This document shows, in pieces, positions 48,801 to 60,663 of a stretch of DNA of 64,000 bases. The stretch's first letter is position 1. Every line of letters starts with the position of its first letter. The position numbers and the translations under genes are program-made. The notes under the pieces were generated by a model. The model worked only from the letters and a program-made list of their open reading frames with translations, had not been told where the DNA came from and did not search any database. The stretch comes from Cordia subcordata. Its lineage: Eukaryota; Streptophyta; Magnoliopsida; Boraginales; Cordiaceae. The stretch is from positions 6,485,001-6,549,000 of the forward strand of contig JAPTOF010000016.1 in the NCBI GenBank assembly GCA_028554755.1, given 5' to 3'.

Positions 48801-49030
48801 ACTTGGGAAATCAATATTTTCTATGCAAGTCATATTTCTGTTGCTGTGAGCTAGGAGATTATAAGTTGCAATTCATTCTCCATAAAATTTTAGACCTTCT
48901 TTGGTGCAACCGGAGGATGTCTTGACAAGCCAATCTTATTTTTCAGGTTCCAAGGAATAGTGCGAAACCAACATCTTCCTCTTTCAAGCAGGAGTTGAAA
49001 GCCTCGAAAGATAAATGTACTATAATGTGA
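39896..49030 (+). CDS. MINDY1/2-like: MINDY-1/2-type deubiquitinase (DUF544/FAM63), twelve exons
   Basis: Exons are 39896-40109, 41527-41645, 41774-41880, 41987-42074, 42989-44066, 44321-44375, 44480-44561, 44750-44830, 47029-47133, 47215-47264, 47620-47743 and 48947-49030. They splice in frame to 728 aa. MINDY enzymes trim K48-linked polyubiquitin. The catalytic Cys is C66 in NDNGPCPLLAI and the catalytic His is H169 in LYHGWIVDPQ. The later core blocks are NFLKNSASQLTIYGLFCLQ, FFRNNHFNTMFK and DQGYINQPDLVWEKLN. Exon 5 (359 aa) holds a long acidic/Ser-rich insert of about 310 residues, presumably disordered. DLQLAIALQQQEFEQQQ (662-678) fits a ubiquitin-binding MIU helix. The protein ends CTIM, a CaaX-like tail. 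Two MITEs and a GC-rich insert sit in introns 1, 11 and 8. Confidence 0.93.
40704..40936. mobile_element. MITE (GGGCCTGTTTGG family) in MINDY intron 1
   Basis: The element is 233 bp, ends GGGCCTGTTTGGATTAGC and GCCAAACCAAACGAGCCC, flanked by TTT (40701-40703, 40937-40939). It is the best-preserved copy, and the complementary halves (GCTTCCAAAAAAGCTGAAAC, CAGCTTTTTTTAGAAGCC) would fold into a hairpin. Confidence 0.85.
45640..47000. mobile_element. Probable non-coding insertion in MINDY intron 8
   Basis: Intron 8 is 2.2 kb, the longest in the gene. It contains a stretch unlike the rest: AAGAGGGGAGGTGAATTAAG near 45670, GGTGGTTCGGCCAAGCCTAC near 45826, then a locally GC-rich block (46320-46500) with recurrent CCGG words (ACCGGTTGG, GGCCGGACG, ACCGGCTAG, GGCCGGGCG, GCCGGTCAACC). 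Such blocks occur in plant repeats. Ends and class were not determined, and no reading frame is supported. Confidence 0.4.
48300..48525. mobile_element. Degenerate MITE in MINDY intron 11
   Basis: The interior blocks GAGACCCTGAGAAAAGTTCA, AAATGGAGCTTTTCTTA and AAGCCAGAAATTTGAGCTT match the family. The ends CCACTTGAATTGGC and CAATCCAAATGACGC are diverged inverted repeats. Confidence 0.55.
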
Positions 49031-52000
49031 AATCTGTCTGAAATTAGTGGTGAAGGTTCTCAGTGTTTTTAAGGTGATTTTGGATTGGTCTCACATACAT
49101 CAATTGTATTGCCTGACATGTTATCTAATGTCTCCTTTTTGCTTTGTAAATAAAGTACATATCTATGGGGGTGGCTTGCTTGTGGTTTTGGTGCATTTCA
49201 TGCAACAGGCTTGTATGGTGTTGGAATGCGGTATCCGATCCTTATGTACTAACCGGAAAAAGTACAGCCTGTAAATCCGGCATGGGTCGGAGTTCAGGGA
49301 AGAGTCAAATCCACTTCTAAGATTTGTTGTACGCAATTTTCGTTTACATTTCATAAGTTTTCACCACCTTTGTTAATAATGTCAATCAATTTAGAATACT
49401 TAGTGGTACACCTTTGAACATATTTTCTTTTTCTTTCCACCACGGTCGCCAAATTGAAATTTGTCTTGGGTACTAAGGTTGGTTGGTTATAAGAATCTTC
49501 ACATCGGTCTTCATTCTTATTTCTTTGTGAGTGGTTCCATATACTTGAGATTTTATTTCGAGTGTTTTTTTAACTCATTTTGAGACCGTCCCGTGGTTGT
49601 CACAACATATTGGAATAAAATGTAATGCTCTTTTACATTAGTTTTGTTGAGATTTTATAATGGCTTAGGTTCACTGTTACCGTTATAACGGGTCTAAATA
49701 TTTTAAACTAGTTGATTAAGCTCAATGCGGTGGCGAATCAGTAGTGGGGCCTGAGTTGTTAGAGAAACACACGAAGAAGGCTAAGCTGCCAAATATTTTG
49801 GCTAAGATGCATTAGGAATTAACTTTGGGTGGTGGAAAGAAGGGAAAAGATAATAGAAATGATCATAAAGAAAAGAAAGGGAAAGATCAGGCCTATTGTG
49901 GGGATGGTGAAAGGGACACTACACAAAACAATCTCTCCTCTTTCAGATGTTACTTCCTTCTCTTAAGGTTTTCTTGGCCTCAAGGGGACCACTCTCTCCT
50001 GTCCCAATCTTAGGACTTGGGTATATCACAGTCATACAGCTGTTATAGATGATGCTGACCCCACTACCAACCATCACACTCATATTTTTGGCTCACCTTA
50101 GCTTCCCCTCGGATTTGATCTTTATTCATAATGTTACGAAAAAGATTTTATACAAGTCGATAATTGACTCGATTCATGGTGTTTAAATTTTAAAACATTT
50201 CCGGCATTCTACTAATCGTTGGACTATTATTGTGGAGGTCATTATCAATATGGAATTTTGATTCTTTATTTTCCCATGTGGATGTGGTTGCTAGCTCAAG
50301 TTGAATAACAAATGTCTTTATGCAATTAGGATAATGATCCCTTAAGAAAAATTTGATGCTACATTTAGAGAAGTACATCAGCACAAGTTCGTAGTGGAAA
50401 AGCTCTCTTCCCCTGGTTCAGGTGCTTTTTTATAAACCCCAGAAATTGAATTTACGCCACCGAGTACTTATCTGGTGTAGCTTAAGATTATTCACAAGAC
50501 GCATTTCATTGTTATTCACGAGACGCGTTTTGTTGTTTTGTATCTTAAACACGCCTTCTCGTGTGTAAGTTTTACATAAGGTGATCAATTATTTGATTTC
50601 TTTATCCATTTAACAGAGAACTAATTATTGCTGTGTTTGTTATATGCTTATTTGTTATCCCATTCAATTGAGTCTTCTTGGTCATCTAGTTGCTACTTTT
50701 GTGAGGATTAGTGAGCAGCTTATTGGTTGAGACTATTCTATCGAGAGTGATCATTTGAATTCAAGTCCTATGGAGAGTGAAGGTTAATTTAAGAAGGTTA
50801 TATGTACATATTCGCAGAGCTAGAAATTTAATGTTGGGGGGCTGAAACTTAATTAAGAATATCAATAATATCAAATGTTTTAATTATACGAAGTATAATA
50901 CTATTTATCCCAGAAAATGGCAAGACTATGCAAAAGAAACTTAACTAATTTAAATAATGAAGTTAGAATCGTCTAAATAGAAAAAGTTAATTTGACAATA
51001 ATTTCTTTTTTATACAAAAAAGCATGTTATCTTTTAATAAGTTAGGGTGATTAAGCACATTTATAATATCATATTTAACTTTTGAAATTTTTGCTAAAGG
51101 TTCAAAGGGCCCATGTGGATCAGCTTGTAAAAAAAGAATACTTCTTATAATACTTGAAAAAATTCTAATTTTTAGAGTTTTACCTTTTTAATAGATTGCT
51201 CCAAAAAGTTATTAAGAAAAGGAGTGTCTTTTCATTAAAGAAGCATATTTTTATATGAAAAATCAACATTAATCAATAATTTGCATGCCCAAAATAAATT
51301 ATTTCTATATAAAAACTTTAAAATCACCTAATTAAAAGATAAATAGATTAAGCTTTTCTAGAATTTTATCCACTTGAATTACTTATCAGTTATAAAATCT
51401 GACCACTTAGATATCATTTTAAATAAGTAAATAACTCACTAAAATATCAAAATAGGAATTTAAAGTTTCAAACCCAAAAAAAAAGAAGAAAAAACTACAA
51501 TAAAAATTTAGAAAAAATTACTGTTAGTCATCATATTAATGTTGTTCCTTAATGTTCACCTATTAACCAAAAAAAATAAAAATAAAAATGGGGGGGGGGG
51601 GTATCTAAATAGTATGAAGATAAGACTTTTTGCACAGAGCGTCCTTTATTCTTTATGCAAAGGAATAAAAAAGTAATTGGGGTTCCTTCATGCAGTCCCG
51701 GACGTCAAAGTTTAAATTGGAACTTTGCCAATTAAGACGCTATGTCATTTTCATATATAATTGACCAAGCAATGTGGTTAATTGAAAGTTGCATAGTACC
51801 TCTTATGATTTTAAAACCCGTTAATAATTCTTGTGGTTTCAAGAATTTGATATTTACTGTTAGTTTTTTCATTATAGTTAGTAAAGAGTGTAAAAAATGC
51901 GTCTACAATGCATTTTGACTTGTCAACAATAAAAAATTTAAATAAATTAATACAAATTCCTCCATTTGATTTTAAAATGATGCAGATTCCCCTTTTGATT

Positions 52001-52948
52001 TGAAATAAGGTGCAAATACATGCTCATAGATTGAAAATGAAAAATATATCCCCTAAATTATTGAAAATGAAAAATATATACCCTAAATTATGTAAATATT
52101 TTGTTTATACACATCCAATTATTATTGAATATATTTGTATTGCTTAATAAGGATATTTAAACTAAGAAATCTGTATAATTTAGGCACATATGTTTTATTT
52201 TTTTACTCATCTAAGGGTGTATTTGCATCTTCTTTCAAATTAGAGAGAGGAATTTGGACCATTTTTAAAGCCAAGTGTAATAATTTGCACTAGTTTACTT
52301 GAGTTTTTCTCCGTACTTATATTATCAATAAGTCAAAATGGTTGTAGACATATTTTCTACACTTTATGTTAACTCTAATATAAAAAATTAACAACAAAAG
52401 TCAATGTGCAACTATTTTGAAATCACAAAGGTATTAATGAATTTTAAATTTACATGAAATTTCAAGCGACTTTCACAAAATACAAAGAGATAAAAAGCGT
52501 TTTACTCTTTTATAATAAGTTTTAGTTCATGTATGGCGGCCACAAGTACAATTCTGGAAAATAACACCGACAACCCCATAAATCTATATGATAATCCTTT
52601 TGAGATTTGATGCAATAAGTAGATTACAAGAAATGACAAATGGGTAACATAATGGAGCTTGTAGTTTGATCATCATATTTTCTGAAAAAAAACGTGAAAA
52701 AAAGATTAGCACATTTGAGGAAAGAGGAAAAAGCCCATAATGATAACGTTCATGGTCCAGGGGGTTTACCAAACAAAGACATTTAATTAGGTACGTGTGG
52801 TGCCTTTGATCTTCCAGAAGATGAAAAAAAATTAAAGGTAGAATAAATCATTTGTCAAATAAATATTAAATACTCAAGTCTTCGTTTTCATTATGATAAT
52901 AAAAATGCGTACGTCAAGAAGCTTCGTGTATATATATATATATATATA
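49031..52948. other. Spacer after the MINDY gene
   Basis: Only short frames without recognisable motifs occur here (for example 49825-50013, Lys-rich). A G12 homopolymer lies at 51590-51601. A piece starting GGGCCCATGTGGATCAGC near 51109 resembles one MITE end. A (TA)n run precedes the palindrome. No gene is supported. Confidence 0.4.
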
Positions 52949-53035
52949 CATCATGCACACACACAAACACTACACACACGCATACATATATATACACATC
53001 ATGCACACACACAAACACTACACACAGGCATACAT

Positions 53036-53077
<42 letters not shown>

Positions 53078-53116
53078 ATGTATGCCTGTGTGTAGTGTTT
53101 GTGTGTGTGCATGATG
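52949..53116. repeat. Perfect 120-bp palindrome preceded by a direct repeat of its arm
   Basis: Bases 52997-53116 form an inverted repeat with 60-base arms. I paired it base by base and found no mismatch. The arm reads CATCATGCACACACACAAAC, then ACTACACACAGGCATACATA, then a TACATA/TATA run to the centre near 53056. Immediately left, 52949-52996 is a 48-base near-copy of the same arm in direct orientation (ACACACGCAT instead of ACACAGGCAT). The long open frames read through it on both strands are Tyr/Ile/Cys/Val or His/Thr repeats and are not genes. Confidence 0.95.
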
Positions 53117-53335
53117 AATTGAATTGAAGCAATTTTCAGTTGATACCAAACATATCGCCAACTAGCTAGAAAAAGTCGTGTCTAGCTTCTAACACGAATT
53201 TAATACAACTAATTGAGAACAAGAAAATAGTTCGTGTCTAGTGTCCCTTGAAAGGTTAGATAGAATGATCGACTACTCATCTTTCTCGATATCAAACTTA
53301 TATTTTCCCACAAGTAATATATAGTTTGGCCCTTA

Positions 53336-53560
53336 TGATAAGGTGTATAGTTAGAGTTAGTATAGTCCAGAAACTGGTCAAATGGAGTTGACCTTTGTTA
53401 GTGATAATGATAGTAGTTAGTTATGTAACAGTTAGTTAGTTAGTTAGTGGAATAATATCTTGTAACTAATCCCTTCTAGAAATCTCTGCAGAGCACTATA
53501 TAAACAATTCAATAATGTAATCAGTGATTGAAATGAATGAAGATATTTTACTTCTTATCA
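53336..53560 (+). repeat. 5' LTR of the 5.0-kb copia element
   Basis: It is 225 bp, from TGATAAGGTG to CTTCTTATCA, with four TTAG units at about 53430-53445. A TATA-like ACTATATAAAC lies near 53495. Confidence 0.95.
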
Positions 53561-53846
53561 TGGTATCAAGAGCAAAGAAAGTTCTGGTGCCTTACATGAC
53601 ATTTTTTCGAAGCCGCCATTACTGCTGAGCTTCATTGAGGTCTTCTCATTCCGCCATTAACGATAGAGCTTTGTCAAGCCTCTGCATCTGCAATCAGCTT
53701 TGTTTAGCCTCTTTCTCTGCTTCAACTTCTTGTTTCCTTGATCGATTCTACATCAATTTAGGGTTTGGTTTCATTCTATTGAATTTCTTCTTTTTTTTGG
53801 TGATCTTCATCACTTGCTATTTTTTGATTCTTCAATTGCTTTTGCC

Positions 53847-56800
53847 ATGGCGTCTTCATCATCATGCACTGTGTTTGATTCTGAACCTGAGCTTCCTCAA
53901 GGTCTCAAATTTTTCATTCAAAATTTTAATGCTGTGGTACATGTTAAACTGGATAACACAAATTACATAATCTGGAGATCACATCTCTTGCGTATTCTTA
54001 AAGCTAATAAGCTTCTAGGTTATGTTACTGGAGAAAAATCATGTCCTTCTTCAGAGATTGTTGATGATAATGGACAGACAGTTTCAAATCCTCAGTATGA
54101 ACAGTGGTTACTCATTGATTAGCATCTTCAAAATTGTCTATTTGGTGCTATTACTCAGACTGTTCTTCCTCAAATTCTTCATTTAACCTCTACTGCTGAT
54201 ATTTGCAAAACATTGGAGATAAGGTTCAATTCAGTGAGTAGATCTCATGTGCATCAACTCAAAAACAAACTAAACTGTCTTTCCAAAGGAAACAAATCTA
54301 TGCAAGCTTATCTTGATGAGATCAAAGTTATTCTAGACAGTTTGGCTGTAGTTAATGAGATAATCTCAGATGAAGATCTTATTTTGTATATTTTAAGAGG
54401 TCTTCCAGCTGAATATAACAGTTTAAGGTTGTCTATTAGGGTGCGACCTACACCTCTAACTTTGCCTGAGCTGACCTCCATTCTTCTGTCAGAGGAATTG
54501 CATTTTCAGCTAACTAAACAAGCGACATTTGCTGATCAATCTATCTCTGAAAGTCATACTTTGTTGTACACTAATGCTAGTAGTTCTAGAGGTACTCCTG
54601 GCAGAGAAAGGGGTCGACCTCCAAAAAATAGAGGTGGCAGAGGTCAAAGGTCTGTCAGGGGTGGTTTTTCTCCAAATAACTCTCTTGGTCTTCTACCAAC
54701 TCCAATAGGATCTACTTTTACAAGAATGTATTGTCAAAGCTGTGGTAAAGCAAGTAATTGTCAGATTTGTGGTAAACCAAATCACTATGCTCTAAATTGT
54801 TGGTACAGGACAGATTTCCAGAGTTATCCTAATGACAAAGTTGATAAACAGGCTTTTACAGCTCAATCCTTCAACTCTGCATATCAGTCTTCTGCCTGGG
54901 TTATTGATTCAGGTGCAAATGCTCATGTTACTAATTCTCTTGCTAATTTGTCTAGCAGTGCACCTTATCAAGGTCAAGAATCTATTGCTGTGGGTAGTGG
55001 ACAAAGGCTCCTAATAACTAGCATTGGCTCTGGTTAGTTGCATGTGTCTCAAGCCTCTTTTCAACTCACAAATGTGTTTTTTATCCCACAGATTTATGCC
55101 AATCTTCTATCTATTTCTCAGTTTACTTCTGATAATAATTGTACTCTTGTTTTCAACTCCAAGTAGGTGCTGGTGTTGGACAACTCTACCAGCCAAGTTC
55201 AATTCCAGGGCCCTTGTAAAAGTGGTCTTTACACAATGCCATCATCTATTACTTACTCCACTAAGTCTTCTACTTCTACATCATCCTTTCAAGCTAATCT
55301 CTGCAGATGCCAATTTAGTATAGCTATTGTAGCTCTTTGGCATCAAAGACTTGGTCATCCTGGAAAACAGACTTGTAAAAGCTTAGCATCTGTAATAGAT
55401 AGTACTTTGGCCTTTTCTTCTCCACATTGTAATGCTTGTGCTATTGCAAAATCACATAGGCTACCATTTACTTTGTCTAACACTGTTTCTTCTGCACCAT
55501 TTGAACTCATTCACTTTGATGTATGGGGTCCAGCTCCATAAGTTCCTGTATGGGTTTTCAATACTATATACTGTTCATTGATGACTTTACAAGATATGCT
55601 TGGATTTATCCTCTCAAAACAAAAGCTGAGGCTTATTCTGCTTTCACTACTTTTTGCAAACTTATTCAAAATCAGTTTGGTGCTGTTCTCAAGACTATTA
55701 GAATAGATAATGGTACTGAATATATTAATTCCAAGTTTAGTCTTTTTCTTCAAAACTTGGGTATTGTTCATCAAACTTCTTGCCCATATACACCTGAGCA
55801 GAATGTGAAGGTTGAAAGAAAGCATAGGCATCTTGTTGAAACTACATTAGCTTTGCTTCATCAAGCACAATTGCCCACTAAGTATTGGCTTGATGCTTTA
55901 GCTACTGCTAATTTTTTGATTAACAGACTTCCTTCATCTACATTATCATGTAAATCACCTTTTGAAGCACTATACTCTCAAAAACCTGACTACTCTCAGC
56001 TCAGAGTTTTTGGATGCTTATGTTATCCTTGGCTTAGGCCATACACTCAGCATAAACTCCAGCCTAGGTCACAACCCTATGTCTTCATAGGTTACTATCC
56101 TAATACAAAAGGATATAAGTGCCTGGATCTTAATTCTCACAGGGTCTATGTCTCTAGACATGTTCAGTTTGTTGAAAATTCCTTTCTTTTTGCCTCTCAG
56201 ACCAACAATGTTCCTTGGTCTAATCCTTTTCCTGCAACTAATCTTACTTATTCTCTTAATGAAAACTCTTCTCTTTCTTCTTATATACATCTAGTATTTC
56301 CTAATTCTTCAAATACACATTTATCGTTAGTCACTCCCATACAGTCTGTTCATGAAGATTCTTGTGGTGGTTTTGTTTCTCATAGTCAACCTCTTATACA
56401 TGAAGAGGCTTCCTCATCACAACAATCAACATCTCAAGTTCAGCCTGTTTTGCCTTCTTTATCAAGACATCCTATGCTTACAAGATCTAAAACAGGCAAT
56501 CTTAAACCAAAACAGTTCTTGTATCATATTCATACTGAACGACCTATCACTGAACCTTCAACTTTTAAATAAGCTTCTCAATCATCTTCTTGGAGACAAG
56601 CTATGCAGGAAGAATTTGATGCACTAATCAAGCAACAAACTTGGACTTTAGTTCCTCTTCCACCTGGCAGAAGTCCTATAGGATGTAAATGGGTGTTCAG
56701 AATCAAATATCATGTAGATGGTTCTGTTTCTAGATACAAAGCTAGGCTGGTTGCTAAGGGGTTTCATCAAGAGGAAGGCTTGGATTATACTAAGACTTTC

Positions 56801-58111
56801 AGTCCAGTTGTTAATCCTCAAACAGTGAAGATAGTTCTCTCTCTTGCTTTAGCAAATAACTGGCCATTGAGACAATTGGATATGTCTAATGCTTTTCTTC
56901 ATGGTTATCTCAATGAAGAGGTTTATATGGTTCAACCTTAAAGTTTTGAAGATTCTACTAAGCCTGAGTATGTGTGCAGATTACATAAATCTCTATATGG
57001 CTTAAAACAAGCTCCTAGAGCTTGGTATCAAATGTTATCTAGCTTTCTTCTTCAACAGGGTTTTCGTTGCAGTACTTCTGATCATTCTCTTTTTGTTTTG
57101 AGAACTAAGGACTTCATGACAGTAGTACTTGTATATGTAGATGATCTCATCATCACAGGTAGCTCTCCTCAAGCTATCAGAACTTTAATGACTACAATGA
57201 ACTCTTATTTTGCAATAAAAGATCTAGGGGAGCTGTCATACTTTCTTGGCCTAGAGGTACAAAAGACTGACAGAGGAATTTTATTACATTAAACAAAGTA
57301 TGCAATGGATCTCTTAAAGAAAGCTGGTTTAACTGATTGTAAATCTTCTGATGTTCCTACTGTTTCAAAGCTTACTGCCTTATCTGATGCATCCACTACT
57401 CCAAATGCTAATCCTACTTATTTTAGAAGCCTGGTTGGTGCATTGCAATATCTCACTGTTACAAGGCCTGATATACAGTTTGCAGTCAATAGTATTTGTC
57501 AGCATATGCATTCTCCCACTGAACATGACTTTTCTGCTCTAAAGAAGATATTAAGGTTCATTAAGGGAACAATTTCTCATGGTCTATGGTTTAGGCCTAG
57601 TTCTCTTTAGCTTACAGCTTACTCTGATTCAGATTGGGCTTCTGATATTAGTGACAGGAAGTCTACAACAGGTTTTTGCTTATTTTTAGGAGAGAACTTA
57701 ATCTCTTGGTGTTCCAAGAAACAACATACAGTAGCAAGATCTTCTACTGAAGCTGAATACAGGGCTCTTGCTTCTACTGCTACAGAAATTAAGTGGATTT
57801 CTTATATTTTGCAAGATCTTGGAGTTTCTGTTCCTGTTCCTCTTCTTTATTGTGATAACAGTTCTGTTTTGGCACTTGCAAATAATCCTGTTTATCATGC
57901 AAGAACTAAGCACATCGAAATTGATTATCATTTCATAGGGGAGCAAGTTTTGGCTAAACATCTTCAGGTTGCTCATGTTTCTTCAGCAGAACAGATAGCT
58001 GATATCTTTACAAAACATTTGTCTCATTCACGGTTCCATTACTTACAGTCCAAACTTCCATTGGCTGCTCCAATGCTCAGTTTGAGGGGGGATGATAAGG
58101 TGTATAGTTAG
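53847..58111 (+). pseudogene. Copia gag-pol with seven nonsense codons and one frameshift
   Basis: Gag starts at ATG 53847 (MASSSSCTVFDSEPELPQG), with an intact zinc knuckle CQICGKPNHYALNC near 54761. The protease active site is WVIDSGANAHVT (about 54898). Integrase has LWHQRLGHPG, FIDDFTRYAW, RIDNGTEY and the final catalytic Glu in KVERKHRH. RT has [20 protein letters not shown] and YVDD (57138). RNase H has SSTEAEYRA and the terminal KHIEIDYHF block. In-frame stops begin at 54120, 55035, 55164, 56570, 56939, 57290 and 57608. A single-base loss near 55538 shifts frame inside integrase, and from there the frame stays constant to 58111. All domain residues otherwise look conserved, consistent with very recent inactivation or mobilisation in trans. 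Confidence 0.93.
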
Positions 58112-58321
58112 AGTTAGTATAGTCCAGAAACTGGTCAAATGGAGTTGACCTTTGTTAGTGATAATGATAGCAGTTAGTTATGTAACAGTTAGTTAGTTAG
58201 TTAGTTAGTGGAATAATATCTTGTAACTAATCCCTTCTAGAAATCTCTGCAGAGCACTATATAAACAATTCAATAATGTAATCAGTGATTGAAATGAATG
58301 AAGATATTTTACTTCTTATCA
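58093..58321 (+). repeat. 3' LTR of the 5.0-kb copia element
   Basis: It is 229 bp, identical to the 5' LTR except for one T-to-C difference (GATAGCAG for GATAGTAG) and one additional TTAG unit. Confidence 0.95.
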
Positions 58322-58326
58322 CCTTA

Positions 58327-60382
58327 ATACTGGAATGATATGTTGAGACTATTATTGCATAATAAGTTTTGTAATTTAGTATAATTTAATAATTTCTTCT
58401 TCTTTTAAGCAAAAATGTTTCACCATTGGTTATATACCCTTTTCTCCCTCCTTTTTTTAGTTGTCATATAGACCAAACTATCCTACAGTGGATAAGCAAT
58501 CTTAAAGTGCACACATGCCATATTTTTATAACCTTAATTTATGAGCCAAGCGATACCAAATAACCATAATTGATCAAATTTCAATATTTCTCCATAGACA
58601 TAATTGATCACTTTCAATATGACGTAAATTAATATTTCAAATTGCTGTCGAAAATGAAATTATTTTTTCTACGAAATGAATATTTCATTCTTTTTATTAT
58701 TTCTGTGTGTGATTCTATATTCTATAGTTGGTAGGAGGTCAAACGTGGCCTAACATATATCTATATATATTTCATATGTTAGATGAAGTCTAAGAAACGT
58801 AGAGAAAAAGGCTTAAACCGAAAAGCAAACATCAGCCGCACAAACGTGACAGCTCAACCCTCAGCCAACTTTCTTAAATAACAAAAATAATACGAAATCA
58901 ATGCACTTGTTTACTTTAATTTCCGCTAGTCCAACTTTTCTTTTCTTTTCTTTTCTTTTTTTCTTTTAATAAGTTTATGGAAGTAAAAGACCATTTGGTC
59001 CATGGATGACCACATTGTTATTATATGCATACATATATATATGCATATATATATATAAAGAAATCATAAGAATTTTCTTAATGCTTCAGGAGAAATTAAA
59101 GATTAGGGAATTAAATTTTTCTTTTTTTACTTTGGTGAACATATGAATTGGGATGCTAATTAAGATAACACCGTACGTATGTAAAAGCTCATGTTTTCAA
59201 TAGTCTGTGATACTTAAAGAGTGAATTTGAATTAGCTGTATGGTAATTAAAGTTGTTCATCTATCATATATAATTTAATCATGATGTATCAGAAAGTGTA
59301 TTAAAATGTTTAAGCAAACCATGCATTGGAGGGACCTTAGATTTAATATATATTGCTAAGTAAAGTTTATTTATAATATTCATTTCTACTCAAAACAAAT
59401 TGTTTCTGGTTTATCCCACTTATACTTAGTTTGGGTCGTGTTATATTATGAATAACAACTACATCTTTGATGTAAATCTATTTTTTTTAAAATTCCTTTA
59501 TAGCATAATATTCGCCGATATTTTTTTGGTCAAATCTTTCGAAAGAGGCAAGAAAATTATAGTTGGGATTACATTGGCCATTAATTTGTTCACTTTAACA
59601 AGCTATCTTCTACTAACTAGCACCTCATTTTTTGATAATAAATAATAAAACTTTAAGGCCCAAGTATGTTGATGACAAATTGAATCATCCAAAAAAGTAT
59701 TCTTGATCTTTTTTAATATTATATAATTATATTATCGGGCACTACTATTGAATCTTTCTTAAAATATAACGGGGCATTCAGATTTTCTTTAGAAACCTTT
59801 CGTTTGGAAATTAAAAAAAATGGTAAGATCAGTGCCTGACCAAACAAACTTGTTAATTAAATATTAGAATTTTATCCTAAACTTTCTACTTATCTAAGCT
59901 TTATACAATCACCTAATCCGTCTCCGCCCAACCCTAAGCTTGGCGTTGAATTAGTTTAATTTTTTTTTAAATATCCACCATAATAAAAAAAAATCCAACA
60001 AATTAACAAGTTAAAAGGAAAAGAAAAAAAATTGCCCAAAAGCTCAGACCAGTGATGCAGCTTTTTCTAAGATCCATTTACCTGACATTTCTTCTTCTCT
60101 CCCCTTCATAGTTATGATTCAATAAATCTCTCTCTCTCTCTCTCTCCCTCCATTTCTTTCACTCTTCTTATGAACTCTTTCTCCAAGAACCCAAAACAAA
60201 ACAAAAGCAATCAAAAGTTCAGCAAAACAAACCTCTCTCTCTCAATCTCTTTTCAGCCTGCATAGTTTCATCTTTCTTTTTCTCTGTACATGAAAAAAAT
60301 CTGAAACCCCACAATAGGTGCAGAAAGTTTTGTGTCTCAGATCCCAATATATTGGCTCTTTCTTACACCAATAATGACAAAA

Positions 60383-60414
<32 letters not shown>

Positions 60415-60663
60415 ATTCTTGAGCTTATTACCATGCATATCTGAACAATACTCTGATTAATACATCATCAAAAACCTCTTCATCTACATAGTTAAAAAAG
60501 ATATCATTATACCCCTTTTGTGGTCCTATTCTTGATCTCCACTATCTCTTTTCCTCTCTTTGCAAAAACCCTTTTGCTTAAATCATGCTTTAATCTAGCT
60601 AGTTTCTCTTTTTCTAGTTTGTTTGATCCAATATATTTTTGCAAAGAAAAAGAAGGGAAAAAA
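58327..60663. other. Spacer and KNAT7 5' region
   Basis: AT-rich spacer with a (CTTTT)n run near 58936-58960 and TA-rich microsatellites near 59030-59060. From about 60050 the sequence becomes pyrimidine-rich, with (CT)n tracts at 60127-60146 and 60388-60414. That is characteristic of plant core promoters or 5' leaders and fits transcription of the KNOX gene from about here. No other gene is seen. Confidence 0.5.

Larger units (their letters stand above)
53336..58321 (+). mobile_element. Ty1/copia retrotransposon (5.0 kb) with near-identical LTRs, TSD CCTTA
   Basis: The LTRs are 53336-53560 (225 bp) and 58093-58321 (229 bp), with ends TGATAAG and CTTATCA. Target duplication CCTTA is at 53331-53335 and 58322-58326. 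The primer-binding site TGGTATCAAGAGC follows the 5' LTR directly and resembles the initiator-Met tRNA type. The polypurine tract GAGGGGGGA precedes the 3' LTR. The LTRs differ by one T/C substitution and one TTAG unit, indicating a recent insertion. Gag-pol is in one frame but carries nonsense codons and one frameshift. Confidence 0.96.

Noticed and set aside
49825..50013. Lys/Gly-rich 62-residue frame after the MINDY gene
   Set aside because: Low complexity, no neighbours and no recognised domain.
52949..53116. CRISPR-like repeated CATCATGC units
   Set aside because: Only two direct copies plus one inverted copy, no unique spacers, and a plant nuclear context.
52893..53132. Frames on both strands rich in Tyr/Ile/Thr/His or Cys/Val
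   Set aside because: They are translations of the TA/CA palindromic repeat.
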